A stretch of 64,000 bases of DNA from SFEL01 sp963640685 (GCA_963640685.1 CAVIAA010000004.1:1-64000), one strand, 5' to 3'; counted from the stretch's first letter, positions 1 through 8,691 are shown. Translations and numbers: made by a program. The notes: a model not told the origin generated them from the letters alone.

Positions 1-1080
1 GGTATCGTCGGCCTTCCAAACGTAGGCAAAAGCACACTTTTCAACGCTATAACGCAGGCGGGGGCGCAGGCCGCGAATTACCCCTTCTGCACCATTGAGC
101 CGAACGTCGGCGTAGTTGCGGTGCCGGACGGCAGGCTGGACGTGCTTGCCGAAATGTACCACCCCGAAAAGTACACCCCAACCACCATCGAGTTCGTGGA
201 TATCGCGGGGCTTGTCCGCGGCGCATACCGCGGCGAAGGGCTGGGCAACAAGTTCCTTTCGCATATACGCGAGGTAGATGCGATAGTCCACGTCGTGCGC
301 TGCTTTGAGGACGAGAACATAGTTCACGTTGACGGCTCGGTGGATCCCGTTCGCGATATGGAGACCATCAACATCGAGCTGATATTCGCGGACATGGACA
401 CAATGGACAAGCGCATTGAAAAGGCGGAAAAGAACAGCAAATCCGGCGACAAAAAGCTGCTTGCCGAGGTGGAGTTCCTGAGGCGCATAAAGGCGCACCT
501 TGAAGCGGGCAAGCCGGTGCGCAGCATGGAGCTTACCGACAACGAGCGGGCGTATGTTGACGGGCTGTTCCTGCTGACATCAAAGCCGGTGATATACGTT
601 GCGAATATTTCGGAGGACGACATAGGAAGCGAGCTTTCGCAGGTAGATGCGCTGTACAGGGCCGCGGCGGAGGAGGGCGCAGGCGCGCTCACCATCTGCG
701 CAAAGGTCGAGGAGGAGATTGCCGAGCTTTCGCCGGAGGAAAAGCAGGACTTCCTGAATGAAATGGGCATTGGCGAGAGCGGGCTGGATAAGCTGGTAAA
801 GGAATGCTACTCGCTGCTCGGGCTGATAAGCTACCTTACGGCGGGGCCAAAGGAGGTCCGCGCATGGACGATAGTCAAGGGAACAAAGGCGCCGCAGGCT
901 GCGGGAAAGATACATACCGACTTTGAAAAGGGCTTTATCCGCGCCGAGGTCGTGAACTTCAACACTCTCGTTGAGCACGGCAGCATGGCGGCCTGCAAGG
1001 AAAAGGGACTCATACGCAGCGAGGGCAAGGACTACGTTATGCAGGACGGCGACATAGTCGTTTTCCGCTTTAATGTATAG
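1..1080 (+). CDS. ychF: YchF/OLA1 family redox-regulated ATPase (5' end cut by window)
   Basis: The reading frame is open from base 1 and starts at GIVGLPNVGKST, the P-loop at the extreme N-terminus of YchF, so only about five residues (start codon included) are missing. Switch-I-like NYPFCTIEPNVG and the DIAGLVRGA G3 motif follow. The C-terminal third (from about TAGPKEVRAW) is the TGS domain, ending in DGDIVVFRFNV as in the family. YchF is a universal ribosome-associated P-loop NTPase that prefers ATP over GTP. The visible 359 codons match the usual length of about 365. It ends in an intrinsic terminator and converges on the next gene. Confidence 0.97.
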   Translation, partial: GIVGLPNVGKSTLFNAITQAGAQAANYPFCTIEPNVGVVAVPDGRLDVLAEMYHPEKYTPTTIEFVDIAGLVRGAYRGEGLGNKFLSHIREVDAIVHVVRCFEDENIVHVDGSVDPVRDMETINIELIFADMDTMDKRIEKAEKNSKSGDKKLLAEVEFLRRIKAHLEAGKPVRSMELTDNERAYVDGLFLLTSKPVIYVANISEDDIGSELSQVDALYRAAAEEGAGALTICAKVEEEIAELSPEEKQDFLNEMGIGESGLDKLVKECYSLLGLISYLTAGPKEVRAWTIVKGTKAPQAAGKIHTDFEKGFIRAEVVNFNTLVEHGSMAACKEKGLIRSEGKDYVMQDGDIVVFRFNV

Positions 1081-1118
1081 TATTTGGTACAGTGTTTCGC
1101 ATAAAGCTTCAAAAACAG

Positions 1119-1147
1119 AGGCGCCCCGGCTTTCGGAGCGCCTTTTT
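1119..1147 (+). terminator. Intrinsic terminator of ychF
   Basis: AGGCGC-C-CCG pairs with CGG-A-GCGCCT (10-bp stem, one mismatch, 5-nt loop), followed by TTTTT. It sits between the convergent ychF and the SDR gene. Confidence 0.85.
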
Positions 1148-1161
1148 GCTTGGCATTATGT

Positions 1162-1962
1162 TTACGGGCGCAGACCCATGCCGCCCTCCAGCGTCAGCGT
1201 TTCGCCGGACATATACTTGAAATCCGGCGAGGCAAGCTGAACGCACACCCGGCCTATCTCGGTCTCAACGTTGCCGTAGTGACCCATCGGCGGCATCCTT
1301 ACGTTTGCCTTGAAAGCATCCGGATACTGCGCCTGAAACTGTTCCAGCTTCGCCGTCCAGGCGAGCGGGCATATCACGTTTACGTTTATGCCGTCCTGGC
1401 CCCATTCCGTGGCCGCAACCCGGCTCAGTCCCCGTATGCCCTCCTTTGCGGCGGCGTAGGCGCACTGGCCAAAGTTTCCGAAGAGCCCCGCGCCGGAGGC
1501 AAAGTTGATTACGCTGCCCTTTGACGCGGCGAGGTACGGGTAGCAGGTCTTCATGTAATAAAACGCGGCGTAAAGGCCGGAATACAGCGCAAGGTCGAAC
1601 TGCTCCGTCGTGTGCTCCGCAAGGGGAACGCCGGAGGCGGAGGCCTGCGCGTTGTTTATGAGCACCTGTATGCCGCCAAACTCCTCAACGGCCTTTTCAA
1701 CGACGTTCCTTACCGTTGCCTCGTTGTCGCCTCCTGCGAAAACGTCCGCCTGAACCGCAAGCACCCTTATGCCGTATCTCTCCTCAAGCTCCTGCCTTGC
1801 CGCCTCGAGCTTTTTAAGGTTGCGCCCGGTTATAACGAGGTTCGCGCCCTCCTTTGCATACGCGGTGGCAATGCCGTAGCCTATCGATCCGCAGCTTCCG
1901 TCGCTCAAAGTTGCACGGCCTGCGCCTGTTATTATCGCCGTCTTTCCCTGTAAGAATCCCAT
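1162..1962 (-). CDS. SDR-family oxidoreductase, 12alpha-hydroxysteroid dehydrogenase-like
   Basis: This is a 266-aa classical short-chain dehydrogenase: TGAG Rossmann motif at 13-16, NNAQAS near 103, catalytic Ser156 (NFAS), Tyr169 and Lys173 (YAAAK). Long stretches (YAKEGANLVITGRN, LINNAQASASG, ALYSGLYAAFYYM, the C-terminal SPDFKYMSGETLTLEGGMG) match, from memory, the NADP-dependent 12alpha-hydroxysteroid dehydrogenase of bile-acid-converting clostridia. That enzyme oxidises the 12alpha-OH of cholate or deoxycholate. The glycine-rich loop carries about seven extra residues (RATLSDGSC) before GSIGYGIA. The ATG at 1962 is chosen because GAAGGGAG lies 7 nt upstream; an in-frame ATG 21 nt further out lacks a ribosome site. 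Substrate is inferred from similarity; other steroid or sugar SDR activity is possible. Confidence 0.85.
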   Translation of the reverse strand: MGFLQGKTAIITGAGRATLSDGSCGSIGYGIATAYAKEGANLVITGRNLKKLEAARQELEERYGIRVLAVQADVFAGGDNEATVRNVVEKAVEEFGGIQVLINNAQASASGVPLAEHTTEQFDLALYSGLYAAFYYMKTCYPYLAASKGSVINFASGAGLFGNFGQCAYAAAKEGIRGLSRVAATEWGQDGINVNVICPLAWTAKLEQFQAQYPDAFKANVRMPPMGHYGNVETEIGRVCVQLASPDFKYMSGETLTLEGGMGLRP

Positions 1963-2018
1963 TGTAAAGCTCTCCCTTCGCAAGATGTGATTTTATAGCG
2001 TCGCCTTTTGTTAAAAGT

Positions 2019-2046
2019 ATTTTAGCATAATATCCCGATATTTCAA
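2019..2046 (-). promoter_or_regulatory. Sigma-A promoter of the SDR gene
   Basis: On the minus strand TTGAAA-16-TAAAAT with an extended TG (TGCTAAAAT), about 60 nt upstream of the start codon at 1962. Confidence 0.55.
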
Positions 2047-2214
2047 GCCTTTTTTTGTTAGACAATATTACAGCTTTGCACAACGAAAAGGTGTTAATTT
2101 AATAACGTTTTCACCGTGTGCCGGGTCGATGCCGCTCCCGCGCCCGCCGCGGTGCGCCAATGCTGCGCACGCCGGTTTTGCATTTTTTGTAGCATAATTA
2201 TTCATTCGTGGTGT

Positions 2215-2252
2215 AAAAAAAGGCCGCTGCCCCGTTGCCGGAGCTGCGGCCC
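2215..2252 (-). terminator. Intrinsic terminator of the DUF1846 gene
   Basis: On the minus strand GGGCCGC pairs with GCGGCC(T) around an 18-nt partly paired loop, then TTTTTTT. It lies just downstream of the stop codon at 2269. Confidence 0.75.
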
Positions 2253-2268
2253 TTGCTATGCTTATTTC

Positions 2269-3750
2269 TTATTTGTGATACAGCTTCTTGGTCTGGTACC
2301 TTGGCTCGCAGGTAAGGTTCATGCCGAGCTTGCGGAAGGTGCTGGCATCTACGCCGGAGAGTATCACGGAGGAATGTGCCTCGCAGCCCTTGAGCTTGTC
2401 AAGCTGCCGCATTGCGGCCTCCGCCGTCGGGTTGGTCGCGGCGGATATCGAGAGTGCGATGAGCACCTCGTCCATGTGCAGCCTCGGGTTGTGGTTGCCG
2501 AGGTGGTTCACCTTGAGGTCCTGTATAGGCTCTATGACTATCGGGGAAATAAGGTGCATGTCCTTGTTTATCCCGCCGAGCTTCTTGAGGGCGTTTAGCA
2601 GAACGGCCGAGGACGCGCCGAGCAGCTTTGTCGTTTTGCCGGTAACGATGCTGCCGTCCGGAAGCTGTATCGCCGCCGCAGGCTCTCCGGTTTCCTCCGC
2701 CCGCTTTAAGGCCGCGCCGACCACCGGCCTGTCCTTTACCGTCAGGCCGAGCTGGTTTATGAGCAGCTTTATCTTTTCCGCCGGCCTGCTGTCGCTCATG
2801 CCCTGCCGCGCCGTGCAGAGCGCGGCGTAGTAGCGGCGTATTATTTCCTGCCTTGAGGCCTCGCAGCAGGCCTCGTCATCGATTATGCAGTTGCCCGCCA
2901 TGTTCACCCCCATGTCGGTCGGGGATTTATACGGCGATTCGCCGTATATCTGGCGGAACATCGCGTTGAGCACCGGGAATATCTCGACGTCGCGGTTGTA
3001 GTTTACGGTGGTCACGCCGTAGCTTTCAAGGTGAAAGGGGTCTATCATGTTCACATCGTTGAGGTCCGCCGTCGCGGCCTCGTATGCAACGTTTACCGGG
3101 TGCTTTAGCGGCAGGTTCCATATCGGGAAGGTCTCAAACTTGGCGTAGCCTGCGCGTATGCCCCGCTTGTTCTCGTGGTAAAGCTGGGAAAGGCAGGTCG
3201 CCATCTTTCCGCTGCCGGGGCCCGGCGCTGTCACGACGACTATGGAGCGGGTGGTCTCGATGTACTCGTTGCGGCCGTAGCCCTCGTCGCTAACTATTGT
3301 GTCTATGTCGTTCGGGTAGTCGGGTATCGGGTAATGGCGGTATACCTTTATATCCAGCTGCTCAAGCCGCCGCTGAAAGGCGTCCGCCGCGCTCTGCCCG
3401 CGGTACTGTGTGAGCACTACGCTGCCGACGTACAGCCCGATGCCGCGGAACGCATCGATGAGCCGCAGCACGTCCAGATCGTAGGTTATGCCAAGGTCGC
3501 CCCTGACCTTGTTTTTTTCAATGTCCGCCGCGTTTATCGCTATTACTATCTCAGCCTTGTCCTTTAGCTGAAGCAGCATGCGCACCTTGCTGTCCGGCGC
3601 AAAGCCGGGCAAAACGCGGGATGCGTGGTAGTCGTCAAACAGCTTTCCGCCAAACTCCAGATACAGCTTACCGCCAAAGCGGGCGAGCCGCTCCATTATA
3701 TGCTCGGACTGCATGGACAGATATTTCTGGTTGTCAAAGCCTATCCTCAT
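2269..3750 (-). CDS. DUF1846 (UPF0371) domain-containing protein
   Basis: 493 aa beginning MRIGFDNQKYLSMQSEHI, with FGGKLYLEFGGKLFDDYHASRVLPGF in the first 50 residues. This is the signature of the DUF1846/UPF0371 family, and full length for it. The family has Rossmann-like and P-loop-like segments (here VVTAPGPGSGKMATCLSQ near 175) and is common in Firmicutes. No enzymatic role is established to my knowledge. It is a single-gene unit with its own terminator and a purine-rich AAAAGGA site directly before ATG. Confidence 0.93.
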   Translation of the reverse strand: MRIGFDNQKYLSMQSEHIMERLARFGGKLYLEFGGKLFDDYHASRVLPGFAPDSKVRMLLQLKDKAEIVIAINAADIEKNKVRGDLGITYDLDVLRLIDAFRGIGLYVGSVVLTQYRGQSAADAFQRRLEQLDIKVYRHYPIPDYPNDIDTIVSDEGYGRNEYIETTRSIVVVTAPGPGSGKMATCLSQLYHENKRGIRAGYAKFETFPIWNLPLKHPVNVAYEAATADLNDVNMIDPFHLESYGVTTVNYNRDVEIFPVLNAMFRQIYGESPYKSPTDMGVNMAGNCIIDDEACCEASRQEIIRRYYAALCTARQGMSDSRPAEKIKLLINQLGLTVKDRPVVGAALKRAEETGEPAAAIQLPDGSIVTGKTTKLLGASSAVLLNALKKLGGINKDMHLISPIVIEPIQDLKVNHLGNHNPRLHMDEVLIALSISAATNPTAEAAMRQLDKLKGCEAHSSVILSGVDASTFRKLGMNLTCEPRYQTKKLYHK

Positions 3751-3848
3751 TCCTTTTCCCCCTGATGCTCAAAAAAATTCACAACCCGCTTATTTTACCA
3801 CAAAAAACGCGGAAGGGCTATGCGCTCTTTCGCGTTTGTTTTTTACCG

Positions 3849-4424
3849 TTATACCGTTCTCGCGTGTGAAAACGGGGTCATTACCCCGCGAACCCTGCCC
3901 TTTACCTGCCAGTAGGGTATGAAGCCGACGTGGCGGCTGTCCCCGCTGTGGTTCCTGTTGTCGCCCATTACGAAGAGGCACCTATCCGGAACCGTCACCT
4001 CCGGCATGTCCCCCTCGATGTAGTCGTTCCAGTATTCGCTCTCGTCCAGCTCCTCGCCGTTCAGGTATACCCTGCCGCCCTGTATGCTTATGGTGTCCCC
4101 CGGGGTGGCAATGACCCGCTTGACGCACTTTTCGGTGTGCCCCGGGTAGCGGCATATGAGTATATCTCCCTTTTCAGGGACGGAAAAGGTGTAGCTCAGC
4201 TTTTCGGTAAACATCCCCTCGCCGTCTGTGAGCGTCGGGTACATCGATGAGCCTATGCACTGCACCGGCTCGAATATAAACGTCCGTATGCACAGCGCAA
4301 GCGCCATGAGCGTCAGCAGGTATATTATAAAGTCGCCGTTGGAGGCCTTTTTGTACGGTGCGTCGTTTTTATGCAGCTCCTCCCGCGCCTCCCTGAATTT
4401 TTCAAGCTCTTTCTTTTTCAGCAT
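3849..4424 (-). CDS. lepB: Signal peptidase I
   Basis: 191-aa type I signal peptidase, which cleaves Sec/Tat signal peptides on the outer face of the membrane. One N-terminal membrane segment (about residues 32-48) is followed by box B GSSMYPTL with nucleophile Ser60, box D KRVIATPGD with general base Lys102, and box E GDNRNHSGDSR. The start at 4424 is preferred over a longer frame because GAGGGA precedes this ATG and the longer version adds 33 residues with no family counterpart. The gene is divergent from the lipoprotein phosphoesterase and has its own promoter. Confidence 0.95.
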   Translation of the reverse strand: MLKKKELEKFREAREELHKNDAPYKKASNGDFIIYLLTLMALALCIRTFIFEPVQCIGSSMYPTLTDGEGMFTEKLSYTFSVPEKGDILICRYPGHTEKCVKRVIATPGDTISIQGGRVYLNGEELDESEYWNDYIEGDMPEVTVPDRCLFVMGDNRNHSGDSRHVGFIPYWQVKGRVRGVMTPFSHARTV

Positions 4425-4460
4425 ATCGTATCCCTCGTTTTTTTCTTTGCCTATTTGTTC

Positions 4461-4489
4461 ATGGTAGCACTCAAGCACGGCGTTGTCAA
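4461..4489 (-). promoter_or_regulatory. Sigma-A promoter of lepB
   Basis: Minus-strand TTGACA-17-TACCAT with an extended TG before the -10, about 35 nt upstream of the chosen lepB start. It supports the shorter start, because the longer reading would begin upstream of this promoter. Confidence 0.65.
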
Positions 4490-4533
4490 ACCGCGCTCGA
4501 CGCTTTATCCCATAATTCATCAATATTTCACCG

Positions 4534-4561
4534 TTGCGGAGGCGCCGGTTTGTGTTACAAT
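4534..4561 (+). promoter_or_regulatory. Putative promoter of the phosphoesterase lipoprotein (possibly leaderless)
   Basis: TTGCGG-16-TACAAT with TG upstream of the -10. The predicted transcription start (about 4567-4568) falls at the ATG at 4569, and no good Shine-Dalgarno site is present, so the mRNA may be leaderless. Confidence 0.4.
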
Positions 4562-4568
4562 CAAGGCT

Positions 4569-5591
4569 ATGAGAAGAACTGCTTTATTTACCGTAATAAT
4601 CATAATAATAACGGCTGCGCTGCTGCCGTCGGGCTGCGCCCGGTCCGCGTCTACCGTTACCCTGACCGCAAAAACGCCGGAGCCTGCCCCGGAGCCGACA
4701 GCCGAGCCCGCCGAGGCGCCGCGCTATACCATAGCCTGGATAAGCGACACGCAGCACTACTCCAACCGCTTTCCGGACACCTTTTACGCCATGACGGAAT
4801 ACCTTCGGGATAATGCCGATTCGCTCGACCTCAGGTATATCGCACACACCGGCGACCTCGTACACAGAGCCGGCAGCGAGCGGCAGTGGGAGGTCGCTCA
4901 AAGGGCGATGGCAGCCATTGCGGACATACCCGCAGGGGTATGCGCCGGCAACCACGACGTCGGCACCGATGACGCGGACTACTCCGCCTTTTCTCGGTAT
5001 TTCGGCGAGGCGGAGGCGAGCCTGCGCGAGTGCTATGCCGACAGCTTTGAGGATAACCGCGGGCACTGCGACCTTATCGACGCGGGCGAAACAAGGTTTG
5101 TGTTTATCTACATCGGCTACCAGATAGAGCAGAGCGGCATCGAGTGGGTAAAGCAGATGCTGGAAAAATACTCCGACAGGGTAGCCGTAATATGCACCCA
5201 CGCCTACTTTGACACCGACCTTTCGCTGCTTGAGGACGGGGAGCTGCTAAAGCGCGAGGTGGTTTCGCAGTATCCGAACGTATACATGGTACTCTCCGGC
5301 CACCGCTACAACATCGCCTGCGTTGAGGATAGCTTTGACGACGACGGGGACGGCGAGGACGACAGAACTGTATACCAGATGATATGCAACTATCAGGCGG
5401 CGGACAGCGAGGGCGGCAGCGGCTACATGATGCTGTTCGGCATAGACGAGGCGGCAGGGCTGATCCACTGCAAAACCTATTCGCCGCTGCTCGACGACTA
5501 CGTTCTCTTTGACGACATTCCAAAAGAAAAAGGGCGCTACGGCGGCGCCCCGGAATACGAGGATATAACCCTTAAAATACCCTGGCGCTAA
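4569..5591 (+). CDS. Calcineurin-like metallophosphoesterase lipoprotein
   Basis: 340 aa. An N-terminal hydrophobic segment ends in the lipobox LPSGC (Cys23), so the protein is probably lipid-anchored outside the cell. A Pro/Glu-rich linker (36-50) leads to a calcineurin-type fold with the dinuclear-metal motifs WISDTQH (Asp60), TGDLVH, AGNHD (127-130), ICTHAYF and LSGHRYN. Such proteins hydrolyse phosphate mono- or diesters; the substrate is unknown. The start at 4569 places the lipobox correctly; the frame stays open upstream through the lepB region but that part is antisense to lepB. The stop overlaps the convergent AEC gene by 4 bp. Confidence 0.88.
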   Translation: MRRTALFTVIIIIITAALLPSGCARSASTVTLTAKTPEPAPEPTAEPAEAPRYTIAWISDTQHYSNRFPDTFYAMTEYLRDNADSLDLRYIAHTGDLVHRAGSERQWEVAQRAMAAIADIPAGVCAGNHDVGTDDADYSAFSRYFGEAEASLRECYADSFEDNRGHCDLIDAGETRFVFIYIGYQIEQSGIEWVKQMLEKYSDRVAVICTHAYFDTDLSLLEDGELLKREVVSQYPNVYMVLSGHRYNIACVEDSFDDDGDGEDDRTVYQMICNYQAADSEGGSGYMMLFGIDEAAGLIHCKTYSPLLDDYVLFDDIPKEKGRYGGAPEYEDITLKIPWR

Positions 5592-6523
5592 AGCAGCGCC
5601 ATGAGTATGGGTATTACTGCAAAGCTGCACAGCAGCGACAGCGCAGCCCCCTTTGCTGCGTAGCCGTCGTCCGCGCCGTATGCGCCGGAGAGCACAACGA
5701 CCTGCGTCATGGTCGGCATAGCGGTCTCCGCCGCGAGCACGCTGCGCCCCAGCCCCTCAATTCCAAAAAGCGCGCATAGCAGCAGGCAGAGCAGTGGGGA
5801 GGCCACAAACCGCATCAGCAGCATTGAGGGTATCCCCTTTTCCGGGCGCAGCGCCCCCCAGCCCAGCTCGTATATGACATAGCCGGAGTATATCAGCCCC
5901 ATTGCGGAAACTGCGTTTGACATATACCGCGTAAAGCTGAGCAGCACCTCCGGCAGCCTTATGTTCAGCAGCAGCATTATAAAGCCTGCGATTATCGCTA
6001 TGACCGGCGGCCTTTTGAGCGTATCCAGCAGCCCCCTTGCGGGCGAAAAGCTGCCGCTGCCGCCGGAGTACTCGATAAGGCCGCTGACCACGACATACAA
6101 GAACGTCGTGTTGCAGAGGTAATACAGCATTATGTAGCTGTTTGCCGCCTCGCCGAATAGCTCCATGCACATCGGATATCCTATGAAAATCGAATTGGAA
6201 AGGCTGCACATTGCGACATACACGCCCAGCCTGCGCCGCGGTATGCCTATTATGCGCGCTATGGCGAGCGAAAGCAGCAGCATTGCCGCCATGCAGGCGG
6301 CAGGTATCGCCATATAGCTGCCGGAGCCGGAAAGCAGCTCCCGGGTAAAGCTGGTCTGAAAGTTGTAAACGCACATCATGGGTATCGCAATGCAGGTCAT
6401 GAAGCGGCCGATAAACAGCTTGACCTCCGGCCCCATCCAGCCCAGCCTGCCCATAAGCACGCCTGTTCCCGTCAGCAGCATCACCACCAGCACGGCGGAT
6501 ACAGAATCTATAAAGCCCCCCAT
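5588..6523 (-). CDS. AEC (auxin efflux carrier) family transporter
   Basis: 311-aa integral membrane protein with about ten hydrophobic segments, the usual size for the AEC family of the bile/arsenite/riboflavin-type fold. The N-terminal GVLMGRLGWMGPEVKLFIGRFMTCIAIPMMCVYNF and the central SNSIFIGYPMC (conserved asparagine and proline) are typical. Members export auxin-like acids in plants, and malate or other organic anions in bacteria; the substrate here is unknown. The start at 6523 is chosen for AAAGGGGAT 5 nt upstream. It follows the terminator of the DUF1015 gene. Confidence 0.9.
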   Translation of the reverse strand: MGGFIDSVSAVLVVMLLTGTGVLMGRLGWMGPEVKLFIGRFMTCIAIPMMCVYNFQTSFTRELLSGSGSYMAIPAACMAAMLLLSLAIARIIGIPRRRLGVYVAMCSLSNSIFIGYPMCMELFGEAANSYIMLYYLCNTTFLYVVVSGLIEYSGGSGSFSPARGLLDTLKRPPVIAIIAGFIMLLLNIRLPEVLLSFTRYMSNAVSAMGLIYSGYVIYELGWGALRPEKGIPSMLLMRFVASPLLCLLLCALFGIEGLGRSVLAAETAMPTMTQVVVLSGAYGADDGYAAKGAALSLLCSFAVIPILMALL

Positions 6524-6540
6524 AATATCCCCTTTGGAAA

Positions 6541-6575
6541 ATAAAAAATCGGGGAGCGGAGTCAGCTCCGCCCCC
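6541..6575 (-). terminator. Intrinsic terminator downstream of the DUF1015 gene
   Basis: Minus-strand GGGGGCGGAG-CTGA-CTCCGCTCCCC hairpin followed by TTTTTTATTTT. It separates the DUF1015 gene from the AEC carrier on the same strand. Confidence 0.8.
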
Positions 6576-6613
6576 ACTTATACGCTCAATTGACCCGCGC
6601 GCGGCAGGCCGTT

Positions 6614-7948
6614 TTAGTCGGTTATGCTCCTGCACTCGAGGTAGTAGCGCTTCTCGTTCGCCTCGCCCATCGAGAAGGTCTTGCGGGGCAGCGCGCCGTC
6701 GAATATAACGGTGCGGAAGAACGCGCTCTTGTCCATCGGCGGCAGCAGGAAGCCCATGTTGCCGGGCTTTGTGCCGAGCTCCATAACGACGTCTGCGCCG
6801 TGAATGTAGTCTATGGTCGCGCCCTCGGTCTCCTTGATGAGTATATCAAGGGCGTTCTGAAGCGTGCCTACCTCGAGCTGCGCGGCGGGGTGCTCAACGT
6901 AGAAGCAGCCGACGCCCTTTTCGCTAACGAAGGGTATGACGTGGCCGGCCTTGCCGTCCATCTCCTTATGCAGCTCGTCCATGCCGGCAAAGTGCTTTAC
7001 CTCGCAGCCGCCGTTCTGCTCTGCGAGCTTGCTCTCTATCCATTTTTCCGCCTTGTCGCCGACGTTGAATATCACCCTGTGTATGGGCTCGAACACTATG
7101 CCGCTGTCGTGAACGTTTTCCAGCTCAACGAGGCAGTACCTTGCGGGGTGCTCGTCCTTTGCGGTCAGGTTCTGCTCCTTCTTTACCCGCTCCCAGTTTG
7201 CCTTTGCAGTCGCAAAGGAATGGTTGCCGTCGCCCATTGCAAAGAGCAGCGGCGCCTGGTCGGTGTTGTACTTCTTTGCGTATGCGTCCCTGTCGATTAG
7301 GGCGGTCAGCGCGGCGATAGCACCCTTTATCTGCCCCTCGTCCTTAACAAGGTAGCCCTCGATGTGGCCGCCGTTCTGCATCAGCTCAAAGTCGTAGAGC
7401 TTCTCGGTCTTGTCCAGCGCCTTGCCGATGGGCTCAATTACCGTCGCCTCGGGGTCGTCGATGAGCACCAGTATGTGGGGCATCTCCAGCGGCGCGTCCT
7501 TCCTTATGCGAAGGCGGGGGGGTATGCGCTCAACTATTGTGCCCTCGGTAGCGCGTATGAGGGTGGTAGAGCCCTTGGTGTAGTCGTAGTTTTCAAGGTC
7601 CAGCGCAACGATGAGCCCCTTGCGGGTCTTGCCGCCAACGGTGCGCAGGACGTATGCAAAGCCCTCGCCCCTGTTTTCCAGTATGCCCTTTTCAACGTAT
7701 TCCTTCATGTGGGCGTTAATGGCGGCGATGCGCTCCGCCTCGTCCGGCTTGTCGAGGTACAGCTCGGGCAGCATTATGCGAAGGGTAGAGGGGGCGCTGC
7801 CGACTATGCGCTCGGTCTCGTTCCAGTAATCCGGCTGAGAGGTAAACTGGTCGCAGGCGACGACCGCCCACTTGGTCATGTCAACGTCCTTGTTCGGGAG
7901 CAGCAGCTCCGGCACCTTAACGCCTATGTCGTTTGCATACTTAGTCAT
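6614..7948 (-). CDS. DUF1015 family protein
   Basis: 444-aa protein of the DUF1015 family, widespread in anaerobic Firmicutes. The N-terminus carries MTKWAVVACDQFTSQPDYWNE, and the middle holds the conserved FAMGDGNHSFATAKANWE block (His/Asn likely functional). The C-terminus carries a MELGTKPGNMGFLLPPM segment. Length is typical. Its biochemical function is unproven; annotators often place it near serine-metabolism or kinase-like proteins. GGAGG lies 8 nt upstream of ATG. It is monocistronic, ending at the terminator at 6541-6575. Confidence 0.9.
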   Translation of the reverse strand: MTKYANDIGVKVPELLLPNKDVDMTKWAVVACDQFTSQPDYWNETERIVGSAPSTLRIMLPELYLDKPDEAERIAAINAHMKEYVEKGILENRGEGFAYVLRTVGGKTRKGLIVALDLENYDYTKGSTTLIRATEGTIVERIPPRLRIRKDAPLEMPHILVLIDDPEATVIEPIGKALDKTEKLYDFELMQNGGHIEGYLVKDEGQIKGAIAALTALIDRDAYAKKYNTDQAPLLFAMGDGNHSFATAKANWERVKKEQNLTAKDEHPARYCLVELENVHDSGIVFEPIHRVIFNVGDKAEKWIESKLAEQNGGCEVKHFAGMDELHKEMDGKAGHVIPFVSEKGVGCFYVEHPAAQLEVGTLQNALDILIKETEGATIDYIHGADVVMELGTKPGNMGFLLPPMDKSAFFRTVIFDGALPRKTFSMGEANEKRYYLECRSITD

Positions 7949-7974
7949 GAAAAGCCTCCGTAAATGATTTTGTT

Positions 7975-8000
7975 TGGGTAAAGCTCATGGGTAAAGCTCA
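7975..8000. repeat. 13-nt perfect tandem duplication
   Basis: TGGGTAAAGCTCA occurs twice head to tail in the leader of the DUF1015 gene. Probably a small slippage duplication. Confidence 0.8.
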
Positions 8001-8133
8001 AATGAATTTTCTGATGCCATAACTTTCTTTTTATATCATACATCACCGCCGCCCGTCAGGTCAATGCAAAAAGGCTTATATTGTTTGGGCTTTTCCCCCG
8101 CAGGCTGAATCTTTTAACCCTGCGTTTTATTGC

Positions 8134-8162
8134 TTTAAATTGCTAAAGCGGCGTGGTATAAT
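8134..8162 (+). promoter_or_regulatory. Promoter of the yerC-like regulator
   Basis: TTTAAA-17-TATAAT, with a consensus -10 preceded by TGG, 33 nt upstream of the ATG. The -35 is weak. Confidence 0.5.
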
Positions 8163-8194
8163 ATTTACCGATAAGCAGAGAGGGAGGAATACAC

Positions 8195-8485
8195 ATGTAC
8201 CGCAGCAAGCTCACTACACCGGAGACGGAGGAGTTCTTCAAGGCACTGCTGACGCTCAGGACCGAGGAGGACTGCGCCCGCTTTTTTGAGGACGTCGCCA
8301 CGATAGGCGAGGTACAGGCTATGGCACAGCGGCTGCAGGTTGCAAAGCTGCTCAACGACGGCCGCAAGTACGCCGAGGTCGCGGAGCAGACCGGCGCATC
8401 GACCGCCACCATATCGAGGGTGAGCCGCTGCCTTTCCTACGGTGCGGACGGCTACCGTCTGGTGCTGGAGCGGCTGGGCGAATAG
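8195..8485 (+). CDS. yerC: YerC/YecD family TrpR-related regulator
   Basis: 96 aa with the TrpR-like fold. The conserved IGEVQAMAQRLQVAKLL and the helix-turn-helix YAEVAEQTGASTATISRVSRCL correspond to the DNA-reading half of TrpR-type repressors, and full length matches the YerC/YecD family. The targets of this small Firmicutes regulator are not well defined; it is commonly a lone gene as here. AGAGGGAGG lies 8 nt before ATG and a promoter with a consensus -10 lies upstream. Confidence 0.93.
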   Translation: MYRSKLTTPETEEFFKALLTLRTEEDCARFFEDVATIGEVQAMAQRLQVAKLLNDGRKYAEVAEQTGASTATISRVSRCLSYGADGYRLVLERLGE

Positions 8486-8524
8486 CAGGATTTACGCAGG
8501 CGTATAATTTTTTGCAAAAAACAC

Positions 8525-8553
8525 TTGCATTATGCGGAGGGATTGGTTATAAT
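8525..8553 (+). promoter_or_regulatory. Promoter of tRNA-Thr
   Basis: TTGCAT-17-TATAAT, 25 nt upstream of the mature tRNA 5' end. Confidence 0.7.
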
Positions 8554-8578
8554 ACTTATCGTTCGCGAGTGAGTTTGC

Positions 8579-8654
8579 GCTGATATAGCTCAGCTGGTAG
8601 AGCGCGTCATTGGTAATGACGAGGTCCCCGGTCCGAATCCGGGTATCAGCTCCA
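8579..8654 (+). tRNA. tRNA-Thr(GGT)
   Basis: Complete cloverleaf: acceptor GCTGATA/TATCAGC, D arm GCTC-AGCTGGTA-GAGC, anticodon stem CGTCA/TGACG with loop TTGGTAA (anticodon GGT), T arm CCCGG-TCCGAAT-CCGGG, encoded CCA at 8652-8654. Confidence 0.96.
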
Positions 8655-8656
8655 CG

Positions 8657-8691
8657 TCCGCCCGATCCTGTCGGATCCGGGCGGATTTTTT
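8657..8691 (+). terminator. Intrinsic terminator of tRNA-Thr
   Basis: TCCGCCCG-ATCC pairs with GGATCCGGGCGGA (one bulge), 4-nt loop, then TTTTTT, starting 3 nt after the tRNA CCA. Confidence 0.9.
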
